A DNA stretch of 64,000 nucleotides from Entomortierella parvispora (GCA_963573315.1 OY752141.1:3348001-3412000), one strand, 5' to 3'; positions 42,064 through 55,600 are shown, numbered from the stretch's first letter. Notes: generated by a model from the letters alone, not told the origin. Numbers and translations: made by a program.

Positions 42064-44018
42064 ATGCTCTCCGTCTATAGTCCACTACAACACGAACCCA
42101 CGTCCTCGTTCCCCTTCTACCCTGAGATGCGCTCCAGCCTCAGTTCACAGCCATCCTCATCCTACCAACACAGCACGTCCCAGGACAACCAGCCCACTTT
42201 CTCCAGACTCTCCTCCTCCCAGTCCTCTCCTGTCGTAATAGCTCCTAGCAGAGCCGGCGCAGAGAACTCTTCCATTAAGACTGGTACGAGTTGTTGACAG
42301 AATGTTGACAGAACGCCCTTCCTCAATATCTTCAGTATTCTCTCCTCGAAATGACCACAGAGACTCCATTTGGCTGACAAGTGTCCTAAACATTCGGTCT
42401 ATAGAAGTCATGATGCCTCCGCAACCCCCAGCAGGGACTCAAGCACAGACATTCACCAGTCCCTTCTACTCGTCCGCAGAATTCAACAGTTCTGCAAAGA
42501 ACACGCAATACATGTCGCCACCTTACACCACTCACAGTCGCCCCACCATCCACGACCGCAGGCAGTCCATGATGGTGAGCCAAGGAAAGCTGCAAATGAA
42601 CACGCCACCAAACTCAAACCCTCGGCCAAGTCTCGACTACTCAGCCCAGACCATGCCGTCGGCCTTGGCAGAGGAGCCGCAGAAACAACAGGAACAGCCT
42701 GACGCTGCTGAATCGTGGGATCAAAGTCGGGCATCCTATACCACTGCTCAGCCCAGCTTGCCTTCGCTTGCAGAGGCTATTCAGGGAGTCGCCCTGGAAG
42801 TACCACAGCCCCCAGCAATGTCACCGACTACGCAACAGTCCTCTAATCTAGCCATGGATGCTGTTGTGGCCTCTCCTCCCAACTTTTATGGCTCATCTTC
42901 ATATCTGGACATGCAGGCACCAGTCAGTGTGTATCCTACACAAAATCAATTCGAGAGCGATGCAGCCAGAATGCAAGATCATAACCAGAATTCTGTCCAG
43001 ACGATCATGACGCAAGATAGCAGCGCCTATGATCGACGCGTCTCTTACCCATTTGCCAATTCGCTTCAGACGGCCCCGGAATTGATGGCTACTAGCGTGA
43101 TCCCAGAGCCCTCGAATTCCAGTGCCTTTGCGCATGGCAGCTTGGCTGGCACGGCAGTGCATGACATGGTTCACGCTCCACCATCAATGGCGCAGGCGTA
43201 CATGGATTCGATGACACTGCAATCGCATGCTCAGCAGTCATCTAACATAGGTCACTCTCAGCCCTCGACTTGGTCTCAAGACGGGGAGATGGCCAGCACG
43301 GATGGCAGTGTAAACGGTAGCAAGGTCTATTCCTTTGTACCGCTTTCAGGCGTGAACTCAAAGAAGCGCCCTCGCCGCCGCTTTGACGAGATCGAGCGTC
43401 TCTACGTCTGCAACTGGGGCGACTGTGAAAAGAGCTATGGTACTCTGAACCATCTCAATGCCCACGTAAACATGCAAAAGCACGGACCCAAGCGACTTCC
43501 TGCAGGTAGAGTAGCAAATGACACGCCTAGGGAAATCTGACATGTGTGACGCGTCCTTTTCGCCCGTTTTCTATGACAGACAAATATGCTCACCATATTT
43601 TTTTACGGTTGTAGAATTCAAAGAGCTTCGGAAAGCATGGCGAAGACACAAACGCGCGGAGGAGGAGGCAGCTAAACAGGCGGCGGCATTCCATCATCAG
43701 CAGCAAGGACAGGGACAGACTCATAGCCACGGCCATGTTCACGGCCTAGCTCCAACCCAAACGCACGCTCAGCTCCAGATGTGTGGCCCAGTCCTGACGC
43801 AGATGCACCCTCACCAGGCATTGCCAATGCACGGCTTGGGTCACCACCAGCCTCTGCAGTTACCTCATCCCCACGCTCATCCCAACCAACACTCACACCA
43901 CCCCCAGCGACCGCATCAGCAACCGCATAGCCAGGACCACGTCCACCGCCAAGGCCAGCACCACCCACACCACCAACATCATGCCCATCACCACCACCAA
44001 CACTCGATTGGTTTCTAA
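42064..44018 (+). CDS. CON7-like C2H2 zinc-finger transcription factor
   Basis: Nuclear regulator related to the fungal Con7 family (morphogenesis, sporulation and infection structures in ascomycetes). Exons 42064-42283, 42405-43505, 43615-44018 (574 aa). The family signature is YSFVPLSGVNSKKRPRRRFDEIERLYVC, followed by a single finger with Cys409, Cys414, His427 and His433 (C-x4-C-x12-H-x5-H) in the motif YGTLNHLNAHVNMQKHG, then LPAEFKELRKAWRRHKRAEEEAAK. The last intron interrupts exactly between LPA and EFKEL. The N-terminal 380 residues are disordered and Ser/Gln/Pro-rich. The C-terminus is extremely His-rich (HQQQGQGQTHSHGHVHG, HHHQHS). An extensive pyrimidine-rich leader precedes the ATG. 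The Con7 assignment rests on the finger and flanking motifs; function in this organism is inferred. Confidence 0.88.
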
Positions 44019-44933
44019 ACGAAGTCGTTTCTCCCTCCCGCCTCCAACCCTCTAGTCGTCTAGCGCCTGTTCTTCATTCCTCGCCTGTACAAAGTCTTCA
44101 TCTTCTTTCACCTGTATATCACCATTCAAACAAACAAACAAACACACATTCACTTCCCCAAAATGCACTCTAGAACAGTCGTTCTTGTTGACTCTTCCTC
44201 TTCCTGTGTCCGTACCGTAGTCCATTAAAAAAAGGGCTTCATGAAAGTTGCTTTGCACACTTTCACACGAATCACACCCTTAAACAATTGACTGATGACG
44301 TCACCATCGCCGATTTCGAAAGGGAATTGCATGCATGCAAGCATGCAATTCTCATTCTTCTTTTTCTGCCTCCAAGCCCTGTCCTTCTCCTTCCGTTCCT
44401 TCCTTGCTCCCTCCTCGACGCGAGTTCATGCGAACGTCTTGCTGCTTCATCCCCCTTCCCTAACACGATTGCGCCCGGCCATGGACGGTGCCCTGTCTCT
44501 CCTCTTCTCGCTCTCCTTCCCCGCCTGATCTCTCTTCATCTCTCTCACTCTCGTTCTCTCTTGTTTGTTTGCCACTTCATTGCATTCTTTTTCTTTTTAT
44601 CTCGAGAAAGCAAAAGAGGATCTACGCTTTGCCTCCTTTATCGCAATACATTCCCCTGCTGCATTCCATTTACACACACACACACACTGTCCCTAAAAGC
44701 ATTCGTTGTCTCTTTCGTCTTGTTTTTTTTTTTTTTTTTTTTTTTTTCCCTTCTTTTTTTTGCCCTTTTACTTCCATCGAGGAAAATCGCGGAAACACAA
44801 TACAGACACACACACACGCACACCTGAGTTCCCTGTTGTTTGTCCGCAAGCAAGCGAGTGTCTATTCCAACCAACCAGAGAGCCACTGCCAGTAGATAGA
44901 CATCACTGAAAGGATCGATTTCATTTCAACCAA
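44019..44933. promoter_or_regulatory. intergenic, upstream region of the R3H gene
   Basis: No supported gene. It contains the palindrome GCATGCATGCAAGCATGC near 44329-44345, CT-rich leader-like sequence at 44340-44640, a (CA)n run at 44673-44686, a T-run at 44724-44747 and another (CA)n at 44808-44822. Confidence 0.5.
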
Positions 44934-47900
44934 ATGTCGCAAAGCACAGCCGAACCAAAGGTGAGTCCATGTGAATGGAATGAACAGCCAACAGCCAACA
45001 GCCAACATTGTTTTGATAGAGATCTCTAACTTACACCCCACCTCTTCCCCCACTCCAGTCTGCCGCGGCGGAAAGCACCTCTGTCACCTCGGGAACTGCC
45101 GCTGCAGGCCCGAGTCCAGCTCACAGCACTCCGGGCTTGTTCACTCTATTACGACCCAACCCCGCATCACAATCGAAGCCAGAGTCGCCAAAGAGCGACT
45201 TGCTGGATTCTCCCGACCAATCCTCAAGTCTAGCCAAGGCCATGGAGGGTCTTGATGTAGATGATGACGCTTGCGATCCAGACAACCCTGGCCTGGACGA
45301 ATTTCTTGTCAATGCACTCAAGAATCGCCAGGATCGGATATTCTTGCTGAAGCTCGACAGAGAGTTCTGCAGCTTTATTAACAACCCAAGGTACAAGCAC
45401 TTCCTCTCTCCAGAAAATGAATACGATTCCTTTATTGTTTGCTGTTTTACAGCGCCAAGCTAACGATCACCTTGGCATTTTTCTAGTCAAAACCAACTCG
45501 AGTTTCCATCCCTTAATTCGTACTATCGCATGGTTATTCACCGTGTTGCCAACTACTTCAAGATCACCCGCCTGGTGGATCCGCTGCAGAAAAAGATTAT
45601 TCTGTTCAAAACAGAAAACTCTGCCATGTGAGTTTCTCAGAAAGTCAGGTCCTTTGACCTTGTTCATTGCACTATATTGATGAACCATCCCACTAACTAA
45701 CAAAGTGTTTCCGGTACGAATCATAGTCCTGCATTGCGCTTTTCCGATCTGGTAGAGGAAGAAGAGGAACAGCCGGTCAAACCTATGAAGTTGTTAAAGA
45801 GAAATCCCAATCGTCCTTCTGGTGGCCAGAACGGCTCAGATGGAACGCCTGAACCAGATCGGAGGACAATATCCATCAAGGAGCGAGAAGAGGCTTATGC
45901 AAAGGCAAGGGCTCGCATCTTCCAAGAAGAGGCTCCTGCAAAACCAAAGTCAAATGATGGGTCTGGACCCAACTCTAGAAGTGACTCTCCCTCTGTCACA
46001 GCCTCCAACTCAGCGGATGCGCCCACCCCCGACTCAACAGATGACTCTAGCAGGTCCTCCAAAGGTCGCAAGCAACCCAACACGAGAAGAGGCCCTTCAG
46101 GTTCTGCCAGAACACCAGAGGAGCAAATAGAAGACGACCAAAGGTTACAGTACGGCTCTTTACCCAATTCTAGGAATGTCTCTCGCAGCACTTCGCCATC
46201 ACCGACAGCTGGTGGTGTCGGTGGAATAGATTTGAGCGGCTACGGCAATGGCAAAGGCGTGCGGCCAAAATCGAAGCACTCCAAAGTCGATCTGACTGCG
46301 GACTATGCGGATGGCCAGAGGCGGAAAAGCACCACTTCGAACACGTCATCATCATCAGGAACCGTCCGTACACCAGTGGGCCTTGCTCGCACTACATCAT
46401 CCTCTTCAAGTCAGGATGGATTTCAGAGTCCTGGCCTTGGTGGCACCTTGACAGAATCGCCTTCGGTCAATTCACCATCCAATCTGCAAAAGTCGTATGA
46501 CTACTTTGGTCAGAACCCAAGTATGACCTCTGGATCAGTTTCGCCGATGAGCAGCGGAAGCTCCAGGACCTCCATGTCGCAAAATCAAGGATCGGTACCG
46601 TCAAAGTCAACTCGGCCCCAGGGTGGCAATAACAGTGGAGCAAACTCCAGCGGAGGCGCAAGTGGTCATCTGACACCTAACGCTGGGTTTGTAAAGAGCA
46701 TGAACACGACTGCGTTTACTCCCAAAAAGCCCTATCCTAAACACGCCAATTCCAACTTTAACAATATTGGCCCCTATAATAACGGTTTCGCACCAGCCGC
46801 TGCTTCAGGGATGCCCGGTCAAGGAAACTTTTATGGGAACAATGGCAACGTGAACAACAACTTTAGCAATAACAGTGGTATCAATGGCGGCATGGGTGGC
46901 AACGGTATCAGTGTCCCTTATACCCAATCGAACATGCCATCTAATTGGCAAGATCGAAATCCAGGGCAAGGTCAGGATCATTTCCCCTATTTCCAACCAA
47001 ACCAGGACCCATCACTTGCAGGCCAAGGATTCGCTTATCCAAATCCAGGGTCTCAATTCCATCAGCCGATGCAGCAGCACGCTCCGTTTGGCAACGCCAG
47101 CCATACCTCGCAAACCCACCATCAGTACCCACATCATCCGGCTCAGCGTGGCGGCCGTCGAAATCACTCGACCCAACCGCACTTTGCCCATCAGCCTCAC
47201 TTTCAGCACCCATCTCACTCTCGGACCCATCCTCAGGCGCAACATCAGCCATCACACTATAGCAACAACAACAACAATTATGGAGGACAACCCCTCAGAG
47301 ATGAGTTTGTATATTCCCAGGGCATGCGACCCGCACCTCGCTTTGGCCGTGGGGGTGATATGAATCTGTCATTAGGTCCATATGGAAATGACTATAACAA
47401 CCTAAACCACGGAAGCAATACCGAAATGCAATCTGGACATAGCATGTATAATGGATATGCTCCTCAGACCTCTGGACCGGATAACATTGTGAGTATCCTA
47501 TTTTTTATTTCCATGTTCAAATGGGGTGCAAAACTAATCGATACTTTTTAAATTAGGGATTTGGTCCGAGACATCCACAAAACCAAAAAGGTCTTTATGA
47601 TTCTAGCTGGGGCGCTAATCAGGAGCAGTCAGCGCCGTTCAGTCCTGCTTTTCAAGGACCTTCAGGCGGCGGTGGTGGTGGAAAGAAACAGGTCAACAAA
47701 TTCAACTCCAACAATTCTATAGGTCAGCCGCAACATCCATCTTCCATTATCACGACGCAGGGAGGGCAATCATCGTCCCAGGCGTCGCAGGGCTCTGCCG
47801 GATATGGAAATAATCAAGGAGGATATGGAATGTACAGCGTTGAGCGGAGACCTCCCAAATCAGCCGAGTTATTTGATCCGAATGGTGGTCAAGGGTCTGG

Positions 47901-48990
47901 TCAGGGCGGTAGCAGTGGGGCCGGAGATCATGGTCCCGGTCGACAGGGAACAGGCGATGGCGGTTTTGTCCCTAGTCAGGACGGCTCTATGATTCAAGCT
48001 AATGACAGATCCTATTCTTATCAAGGTCAACATCATAACAACTTCAGTCAACATCATTCCCAGATGCCGTCTGGCTCAATATCCATGTCACAACATCACC
48101 ATCAACAGCAACAACCACAGCAACCGCCCCAGAATACGCTAAGTCAATTCCCACCGTTACAAGCCCACGTTCCTGTAGCCATGAATCGATCCTATTCCTC
48201 CTCTTCCTCGACCGGCCATGGAAGCGGAAACACGAGTAGTCCCGGACCCCATCAAGGCAAGAAGAACAATCTGATTTATGATTACTCTGTCCTAGTGGCG
48301 CCCTACGACGGTGTCTCTAAAAGTCCATCAGGTAGGATGTTGACCATATGTAATGTGTTGTGGAGAATGTCTTTTTGATCTCGTTACTCACGCAGCATTC
48401 AAATTCATATGGGGGACTTTTAATTAGAATCCGAGAAACCAGCGGCGACATTGAGTCATATCTTGGAGATTTACGATTTTGATCCCTTGGACAATATCTT
48501 TTCAGATCTGGTGTTGCCCCAGGGCTCAAAACTGAGACGGTTGAAACCATCGGTTAAAGATCCTGCGGGTCAATGTCTAGTGATATTTAAGAACGGTGTC
48601 TTGGCAAACGAGGCGTTGTCAGCGTTCCAGGATGGAAAGGAGACCTGGATGGGAGTAGAAGCTTTGAAGAGTCGACCCGAGACTACGGCCGAAGAAACAA
48701 AGACGGAGGGTGGCGAGGGCGACGAAGCAGCAGAGGACATGAGAGCACAGAAACGCTTCAATGTGAAGGTGTGGACACCGGTTTTGGTCAACACGGCTGC
48801 TTCAGCCACGACTACATCCTCGGGAACGACCAGGGCGGTTAGCAGTGCCTCAGAAAGTCAGGCGACGACCACAGCCTCAACGCCTTTGACACCATCCGCA
48901 CCTGATCTTGCTGAAGCTGGCACCTCTCCTGAGAGTGGGTCTTGTGAGCCGGACTCGGTGGATCCTAGTTCAACGGTTAGCGAAGTGTAG
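44934..48990 (+). CDS. R3H- and SUZ-domain RNA-binding protein
   Basis: Probable cytoplasmic single-stranded nucleic-acid/mRNA-binding protein of the R3HDM/Encore type. Exons 44934-44960, 45059-45390, 45487-45627, 45727-47488, 47557-48331, 48428-48990 (1199 aa). The R3H domain spans about residues 90-165: RQDRIFLLKLDREFCSFI, then YYRMVIHRVANYFKI (the R-x3-H core) and LVDPLQKKIILFKTE. A SUZ-like motif follows at about 180-225: MKLLKRNPNRPS then ISIKEREEAYAKARARIFQEE. The middle 700 residues are disordered and rich in Ser, Gly, Asn, Gln and His. The C-terminus has a conserved-looking block: YDYSVLVAPYDGVSKSPS, LSHILEIYDFDPLDNIFSDL and GQCLVIFKNGVLANEAL. Such low-complexity proteins often enter RNP granules (inference). 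Confidence 0.9.
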
Positions 48991-49079
48991 ACTCCGAGGG
49001 CTTTGATCAATAACCGGCGTAGAGTATTTTTTTTTGTGTTGCGACGGAAAGGAATGAAATATGAAAGTGAAAGAAAAGG

Positions 49080-49085
49080 AATAAA
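49080..49085 (+). terminator. probable poly(A) signal of the R3H/SUZ gene
   Basis: AATAAA, 90 nt after the stop codon and 62 bp from the opposing minus-strand AATAAA at 49147-49152. Confidence 0.5.
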
Positions 49086-49146
49086 TCCCCCGATGGATGG
49101 ATGAACTCACAAACATTATTATGGATTGGTCAAGATCTTTTTTCAT

Positions 49147-49152
49147 TTTATT
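49147..49152 (-). terminator. probable poly(A) signal of the importin-alpha-like gene
   Basis: AATAAA on the minus strand, about 71 nt after the stop codon at 49223-49225. Confidence 0.5.
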
Positions 49153-49222
49153 CATTTGACTATGGATATCACAGAACGAAAATATTTACAAGGGGAAAGG
49201 AAGGGAGGGGGGGAAAAGGTGA

Positions 49223-52200
49223 TTAGTTGCTCAACAAGCTACTTCGAGAATGACCGTTGCTATGACTTGGCTCTGGGGTGCCTGGGATCGGGGTGGGAAC
49301 TCTAGAGCCATTGTTGTTTTCCCCGAAATAGGTATCCAGCAAGAGCGAGGCCAGGCGATGCTCATCCCTGCCATCGGTCAAGATAACAGCCTCCAAGGCA
49401 TCGACACCATTCATCTCGGAGAGCAAAGCTGCAGCATCGGGGATACCAGAGTTGAGCAACAATTGAACATAACGGAGACCGAGCGAGATCATCTCTTGCT
49501 CCTTGGTCCTCAAGAAATCCAAGAAACCGGGCAAGAGTTCACGGTGAGGCAACACCTTTGCGTAATCGGGGCCGTGAGAGGCCAAGTTCACGAGACTGTG
49601 AGCGGCCTCCTTTCGGATATCAAAGTTTTGATGGGTTGCAATCTGGGAGAGGACGGGAATGAAGCCGGCGTCAATGACCTTGACCAAATCCAAGCCTGTG
49701 TGGTCGGCAGTGATGTTGGACATGAGCCAGAGACTCTCCTTTTTCACAGGTCTATCCCACAAGAGGGAGAAGGTGCGGATGAAAGTAGAATTTGCAATTG
49801 GTGGGGTTCAGTACATATCTTCTCTTTCTTTTTTCCTTCCTTCCATATTATTCTTACCTGCAATCCGATTGAATGAATTGAAGCATGGCCTCCAAGAAAC
49901 CTGGCTCATTGATCAAAGCCGACGTGTTGTTATCGGGTCCACTGGCAATGTTGCCCAGGGCACGGATCAAGGGGATCGCCAGAGCCCTCTTATCCAGAAA
50001 CTGTTTCAAGGGCCCGACCAAAAGGGGGATCAATCGATGTTCCAACAACTGCGTGCTGACATTGTCCGGTCCCGAAGTCAGATACACGACCACCCAAGCG
50101 GCCTCCGAGATCACAGCAGGTTGCTAAAAGGGACGCGATACACGCAAAAAGAAATAAAGAAAGGTGTGTGAGTATAAAGAAAGAACGTTATCAACAGAAA
50201 GAGAACCATGGTGCTCGTTATGACTTTACAGTGTCGACGCGCAAATGGTGCAAAAGGGGCTTGATAACACCTGACTTGACAAGTGCATCCTTGTTCGCGC
50301 CCTCTCCACGCGCCAAATTCGAGAGTGCAAAACAAGCTGTTTGCACCAAGTTTAAATCCTAACAATAGGGGAAAAACAAACGCGATTTCGGCTCGATCAA
50401 TGCATGTTCGTTTAGCACTTTTACCATCATCTTTCCTTCCTTCTCCTTCCTTACCTTAGATTCAAGTAACTTGACCAAGGGAGGCAAAACACCGTTGTCC
50501 TTGAGTCTGTCTCTGGATTGTGAACCTTCAGCCGCAATGTTTCCAAGGGCCCAGGCGGATTGATCCACAAGAGCCAAGTTCTGACTGTCCAAAAACTGGA
50601 TCAGAAGCGGGGCGGTGTTCAACGCGGCCTCACACAGTTCTGTCGATCCACCTGCGGCCATGTTGGTCACCACTGAGGTTGCCGCCAATTGCTCCTCTGC
50701 ATCCGTTCCAGTAAGAAGACCCTAGAAAAGAAGGCAAGTTCGCGTGGCCAGGGGGGAAGAAAAAAAAAAAAAAAGGAGGTGCAAAAAGCGTTTAGCGATT
50801 TGGAACCAAAACCATCCTCTTCCTCATCCTTTTATTTTCCAAGAGGAGAAATCTCGACTTACCTCCAAAAGAGTGAGAAACTCTTTGGACGATACCATGG
50901 TCAACAGCGCAGGTGAGTCGCTGTGGGTGCTCAAAAAGTCGCTCAAGGACTTGAGGGCCTCGATCCTTTCAGCCTTGCTGCCACTCTGTTCACAAAACAA
51001 TGAAAAATCAACAATAGGCAATGGCGATAACAATAACATACAAAGAACGTTAAGGACACCTTCATCCACCATCGTTTGATGTTTTTTTTTTTTTTTTTTT
51101 TTTTTTTGTCGAGAGAAAGGGGAGAGTGAAACGTTCGCATCCAAACCAAGTCTTTGTCTGAAAGAAAATAATTTACCTTCAACTTGGTGTGAATGCTATC
51201 CACTTGTTCCTTTCCCAGCTCCGCCTCCTTTTCTACAACAGAGCGCGCCGCGTGTGTCCCCAGATATTTCCCATCACAACCAAGGACGAAAGAGAGAGCG
51301 ACAGAGACGGGTGCAAAGAGGAAAATGAAAGAAAGAAGACGATGAGTTAACATCGACGGTCCTTTTTCTTTCTTTCCCTATTCACTTCTTTCTTAGTCCT
51401 GGAGGAGGGGAACGAAAGGATGTCTTGCTTTTCTTTTTTTTTTGGTTTCAGGGCCCATGTTGTACTCTTGAAAATAGAGGACCGAACGTGTTCATGCAAA
51501 ACACAAAAACACAAAAGGGGGAGAGGGGGAGGGATGGCAGACCAGTAGATGAGGGACGATGGCGCGAGTGTGGGGGGTGGAAGAGAGACTTTCTTCCCAC
51601 TAGCAGAACAGACAGAACAGACGGAGAGGCAGACAGCAAGTAAACTGAACAGAAACTGAGCAAACAGACAGACAAATAGACAGACACGACTCGAAGGAAG
51701 AAGGGTAAAGAAATGTTATGAGCCCCACATGTTCCAAAGGTGGTTGGGCCATCCAGAGCGCCTGAAACCTGTAGAATTGGCAAACTGGCGCGCTGAAAAA
51801 TGAAAGAGAAAAAAAATTACCCTGGGGGGGGATTTTTTTTTCATTTTCAAAAGACGCCGAACTCATACATGATGCTTCCCACGGTCTCTTCTCTCCACCA
51901 CCCCATGCCAAGTTTTGGTGTATTCCGTTTACCTTCATCGGTGAGAGAATCTCCATTGTCTGCCCTTTCCGCAGCAGCAACGGACTCAGCAGAGCCTTTG
52001 GTGGAGGAGCGTTTGAATCTCTTTGCACTGATTACGTCGTCTCTGCGCTGTTTCCTCAACTGAGCATCCTCGTTCACTCGCTTGGTGACATTGTCCTTTG
52101 CGCTCTTGGAGATAGGGTTGGGTTTGTACAGAGGTTTGAATCGGTCCGCAGCTCCAGGGGATGAAGAACTGGCGGCAGCAGTAGGGGGGGTGGCTCCTGT

Positions 52201-52275
52201 GTGGTGGTGGTGCTCGGCATTTTGTTCTTGAGCGGCGGCTGCGCGGGTGGCAGAGCGAAGGGTGCGTTTCTCCAT
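49223..52275 (-). CDS. divergent importin-alpha-like ARM-repeat protein
   Basis: Predicted nuclear transport adaptor. Exons (minus): 52275-51933, 51232-51177, 50985-50863, 50721-50455, 50358-50230, 50123-49858, 49751-49223 (570 aa). After a disordered start, a basic IBB-like stretch (NVTKRVNEDAQLRKQRRDDVISAKRFKRS) should bind importin-beta. ARM repeats follow: ATSVVTNMAAGGS, SAWALGNIAAEGSQSRDRL, TACFALSNLARGEGANKDAL, EAAWVVVYLTSGPDN, IRALGNIASGPDN, ESLWLMSNITADHTG and EAAHSLVNLASHGPDY. The W/N ladder of canonical importin-alpha is only partly kept (WALGN and WLMSN present; FALSN, WVVVY and HSLVN altered). It is therefore probably not the housekeeping Srp1 but a TMCO6-like or specialised paralogue. 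The N-terminal exon boundaries are supported by phase. The C-terminus is a Ser/Pro-rich tail. Confidence 0.83.
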
Positions 52276-52643
52276 TGGGCTCCTGTTGGACTGCAGTCCT
52301 TTGTTATCGATTGTGTGTGTGAAGGTGTATGAAGGAAGAAAGTCTTGTTGTGGTGTCGCGTGTCGTGTGTGTCTTATGTGGCCGTTGAGAGAGAGGGAAG
52401 GGTGGGAAGACAAAGAAAGTGTGTGCGTGCATGCCAAGCGTGTGGGGAAAGAAGAGAAAAAAAATCTCGTGACATGTGACCGTTTTCTCGAATACAGCGC
52501 GTGGGACCACGACGCGACCTTCTTTGTGTCGTGTTCTTGGACATTGCGAAAACAGAAAAAAGGGTGAAGATATCATTTATCGTAACAGGACTGCAAAAGA
52601 CATAAATATGGGACCGCTAGTATCCCCTCCGTCCGTTTTCTCT
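52276..52643. promoter_or_regulatory. promoter of the importin-alpha-like gene / 3' flank of the VNX1-like gene
   Basis: 368 bp. It contains ACACACGACACGCGACACCACAAC-like simple repeats near 52348-52375 on the minus strand. No gene is supported. Confidence 0.45.
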
Positions 52644-55600
52644 CTAAATACTCAAAAACCGAACCTCAGCATCGTAACCCTGCGACGTCGGCGCGTAGAA
52701 AAATCCTGCCATCAACACAAAGTAACTCAAGATCAAAATGCTGCCCTTGAAGTAGTTACTCTTGCCCTCAATGTACGTGTATGTCAACAGAAACACTGAA
52801 AACAACATCGAAAAGACGTCCCAGCGAGGGAAGATCATGTTGAACATGTGCTTCCAGAGCTGGATCTGACCACTGGGGTTCAGCCAAGCCGAAACCGCGA
52901 CCATGGCCGGAATCTGGATCAGACAGACTTGCAACGCGTACGCAGATCCAATCTCCATCGAGAGCGCAATGTTGCCATACATGGCGAACGAAATCGCGTT
53001 CATGAACTCTGTCACGTTCGGCACCAGGGCAAACAGAGTCAATCCCAACAGTTTTTCGTCGATCGATGACACTGCGTCCACACTGTCCACCAAGATTTCT
53101 AAGAGCAGAGAGGAGTGGATGCATTTGCTAGTCAGTAAATGGAGTTTCGAAATAGAGGAATAAAAAAAGCAACCAAGACCGTACCAGCAATGATAGAGTA
53201 GAGCACTGTGCATCCCAAAAGCACAGTGGCACTCTTGGCCTTGGACCAGTTGGGAGAGTCATGTCCTCCATGAGCCTCATCCTCTTCTTCTTCGCCGTGA
53301 TCGCTCTTTAGCCCATCGTCAATATCAAAGTTTGACAGTAAACCCTCAGCAGCAGGATGGAGTTGAGCCGCTGCTGCCACTGTCTCGCCGTTAGTGGTGG
53401 GAGCGGAATGGGGAGGGGGTCGCTCGTGCAAACCGCCTTGAGTAGAGGTCGATTGGTAGTTCGAGGTCGAGTGCCCAGTATCCACTCCTCCTGAAGCAGG
53501 TCTGAATCTACCCATCTCTGCTGCATCGTCGCCTCCGACATGGGAACGATTGGTACTCGCTGCTGGATTTCCGGTGCCGTAGTGCAACAACTGCTGAAGA
53601 ATATGCAAAGGCAACAATTTTTTGTAGATGGATGAATCACGCACGGACGGCTTCGCGGGTTCAGACCAAATCTGCTTGACGTGAGTCCTGAGCGAGAACC
53701 AGATGCCGATTAGATAGGCAGAAGGGAGGATGATGCAGCAAAAGTACATGAGAGGCTTGACATTCTTTTGGAAAAAGACATCGCCCACTGGGTTGGGCTG
53801 GTGATGATAGCACCTCTGACAAGATGTCTCATTCGGGTCCAAGGATGACTCGGGGCAAGGCTCACAACGAAGCTCAAACTATCAAGGTGATAGCAAGGGA
53901 AAATCATTAGCGACTATCGACCATGGCGTTCACAAACAACATCTCAACAGAGTAACGGCGTTACCTGTCCATAAATAGAGTAGAATAGCGTTGGCGTCAA
54001 GACACCAATAAGGGACATGATCAACATGGTGGCCGTGACACCTAGACGTAAACAAGGACATGCAAGGACACGTTAGCTTTGCAAGCAATCAGATACAATC
54101 TACAGTAATCTCGAGAGCAACGGCATTGATCAACGGTACCTGCACTCTTGGCGTTAAATTTCTGCTCCTTTTTCTTGACAGCACCACTCATCATACTCAT
54201 TCCAGGCATGAGCAACAATCCAGCCAAGAAACTTCCAATCAAGGCACCCTCGGTGATCAGGCCCTTACCCTGTGTCAGCGCTACAGAGTATAGAATGATC
54301 TCAATGATCGATCCAAAAGTCGCATTGATAACAGCGCCCATGCCTAGAGATGACTGAGCAGAGATGGACGAAACTGCCATGCCGATGAAATACGATAGTG
54401 GGATAACGGAGGACAGACCCAACGAAAAGATGACAGCCGGCGAAGTCAGCACAGAGTCATGTCCCAGAACGTGTGTCAGCACGTATTCGTCGAAAATGGT
54501 GAAAAAGACCACGGGTAAAAGGTTGATAAAGATGATGTTGGTGCCGTCATAAGTGTACTTGTAGTACTGGAGACCAATGGCGTCGTAAGTACAGAGCAGA
54601 ATCTCTGAATTTTGGTTGGACAGGGTCAACGAGCTTCCACGTTTGAAATGAAGTCGAAGAGGGTTCTTGTGAAGGTGTGTTGCCAGGACATACGTGAACT
54701 TTCCCATCGGGATCGATACCACCATAAACCAGCATAAACAAGACACGAACAGATGCAGCGGGCCTAGAGAGGAGAATATCGCTTTAGTTACTGTTGCTTC
54801 AACGGCGGACGATACCAACAGTCATAAATTCCTTCCTTACCAATGATTATGTAATAAAACAAATAGTATACAAGACCACCAAGTCCCAGGTCCAGAATCG
54901 TCCTCGGCAAGTTCTTTAGCTTCGTCGACAGCGATGTGTGCTGTCTTTCCGCATCCACGATCGAGGTGGGGCGAGTCAGAAGGGGCCGTGACTCTTCTGA
55001 AGGTGAAAGATGGCTCAGACGCGCGTTTCCGTTTCCGTGTCCACTGAAAACCGGATCCCGGTCGCTGTCCGTTGACACGTACTGTTGGTGGTAGCTGCTT
55101 CTAGCCTCTCCTACGTACAGATCCCGTTCAACATACTGTCCAAATGGCCAAAATAGATAGCGACTCAAGCCAAGAACCACGCGGCCATAAGCGGCTCCTC
55201 CGAAAGGGATCAGGTACAGCACCACTGCAATCACAAAACAGATCACCGAGAGCCACCATCCAAAGATAAGGGTCCACAGCAGGTTACCAAAGGAGATGTA
55301 GAGGTCAGACGATGGCTGAGAATGCAATGCCGAATCGGCCTTCCTAGTGACAGATCGCGACTTTTTGTAAAGAGCGGGCTTCCAAAGCGGCAAACCAAAG
55401 GGGTGGGTATGGTTGATAGTCTAGTTCAGTGATAGAAAAGCATTGGTTAGTGTAAGGTCATGCATCCAGCACTGCTGCTTGAGTGTCGAGAAACTCTCTT
55501 GAGAAAAGGGGGGAAGCAAATGGAGAGCAATCGGGGCACACGACCAACGGCCATGACCTGACCCAGGATGAGAAGAAATAGCCGGCCAACCAGCCAACTC

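Noticed and set aside
44288..44895. Overlapping plus-strand frames upstream of the R3H gene
   Set aside because: Pyrimidine-rich leader sequence translated as Ser/Leu/Phe runs; no conserved features.
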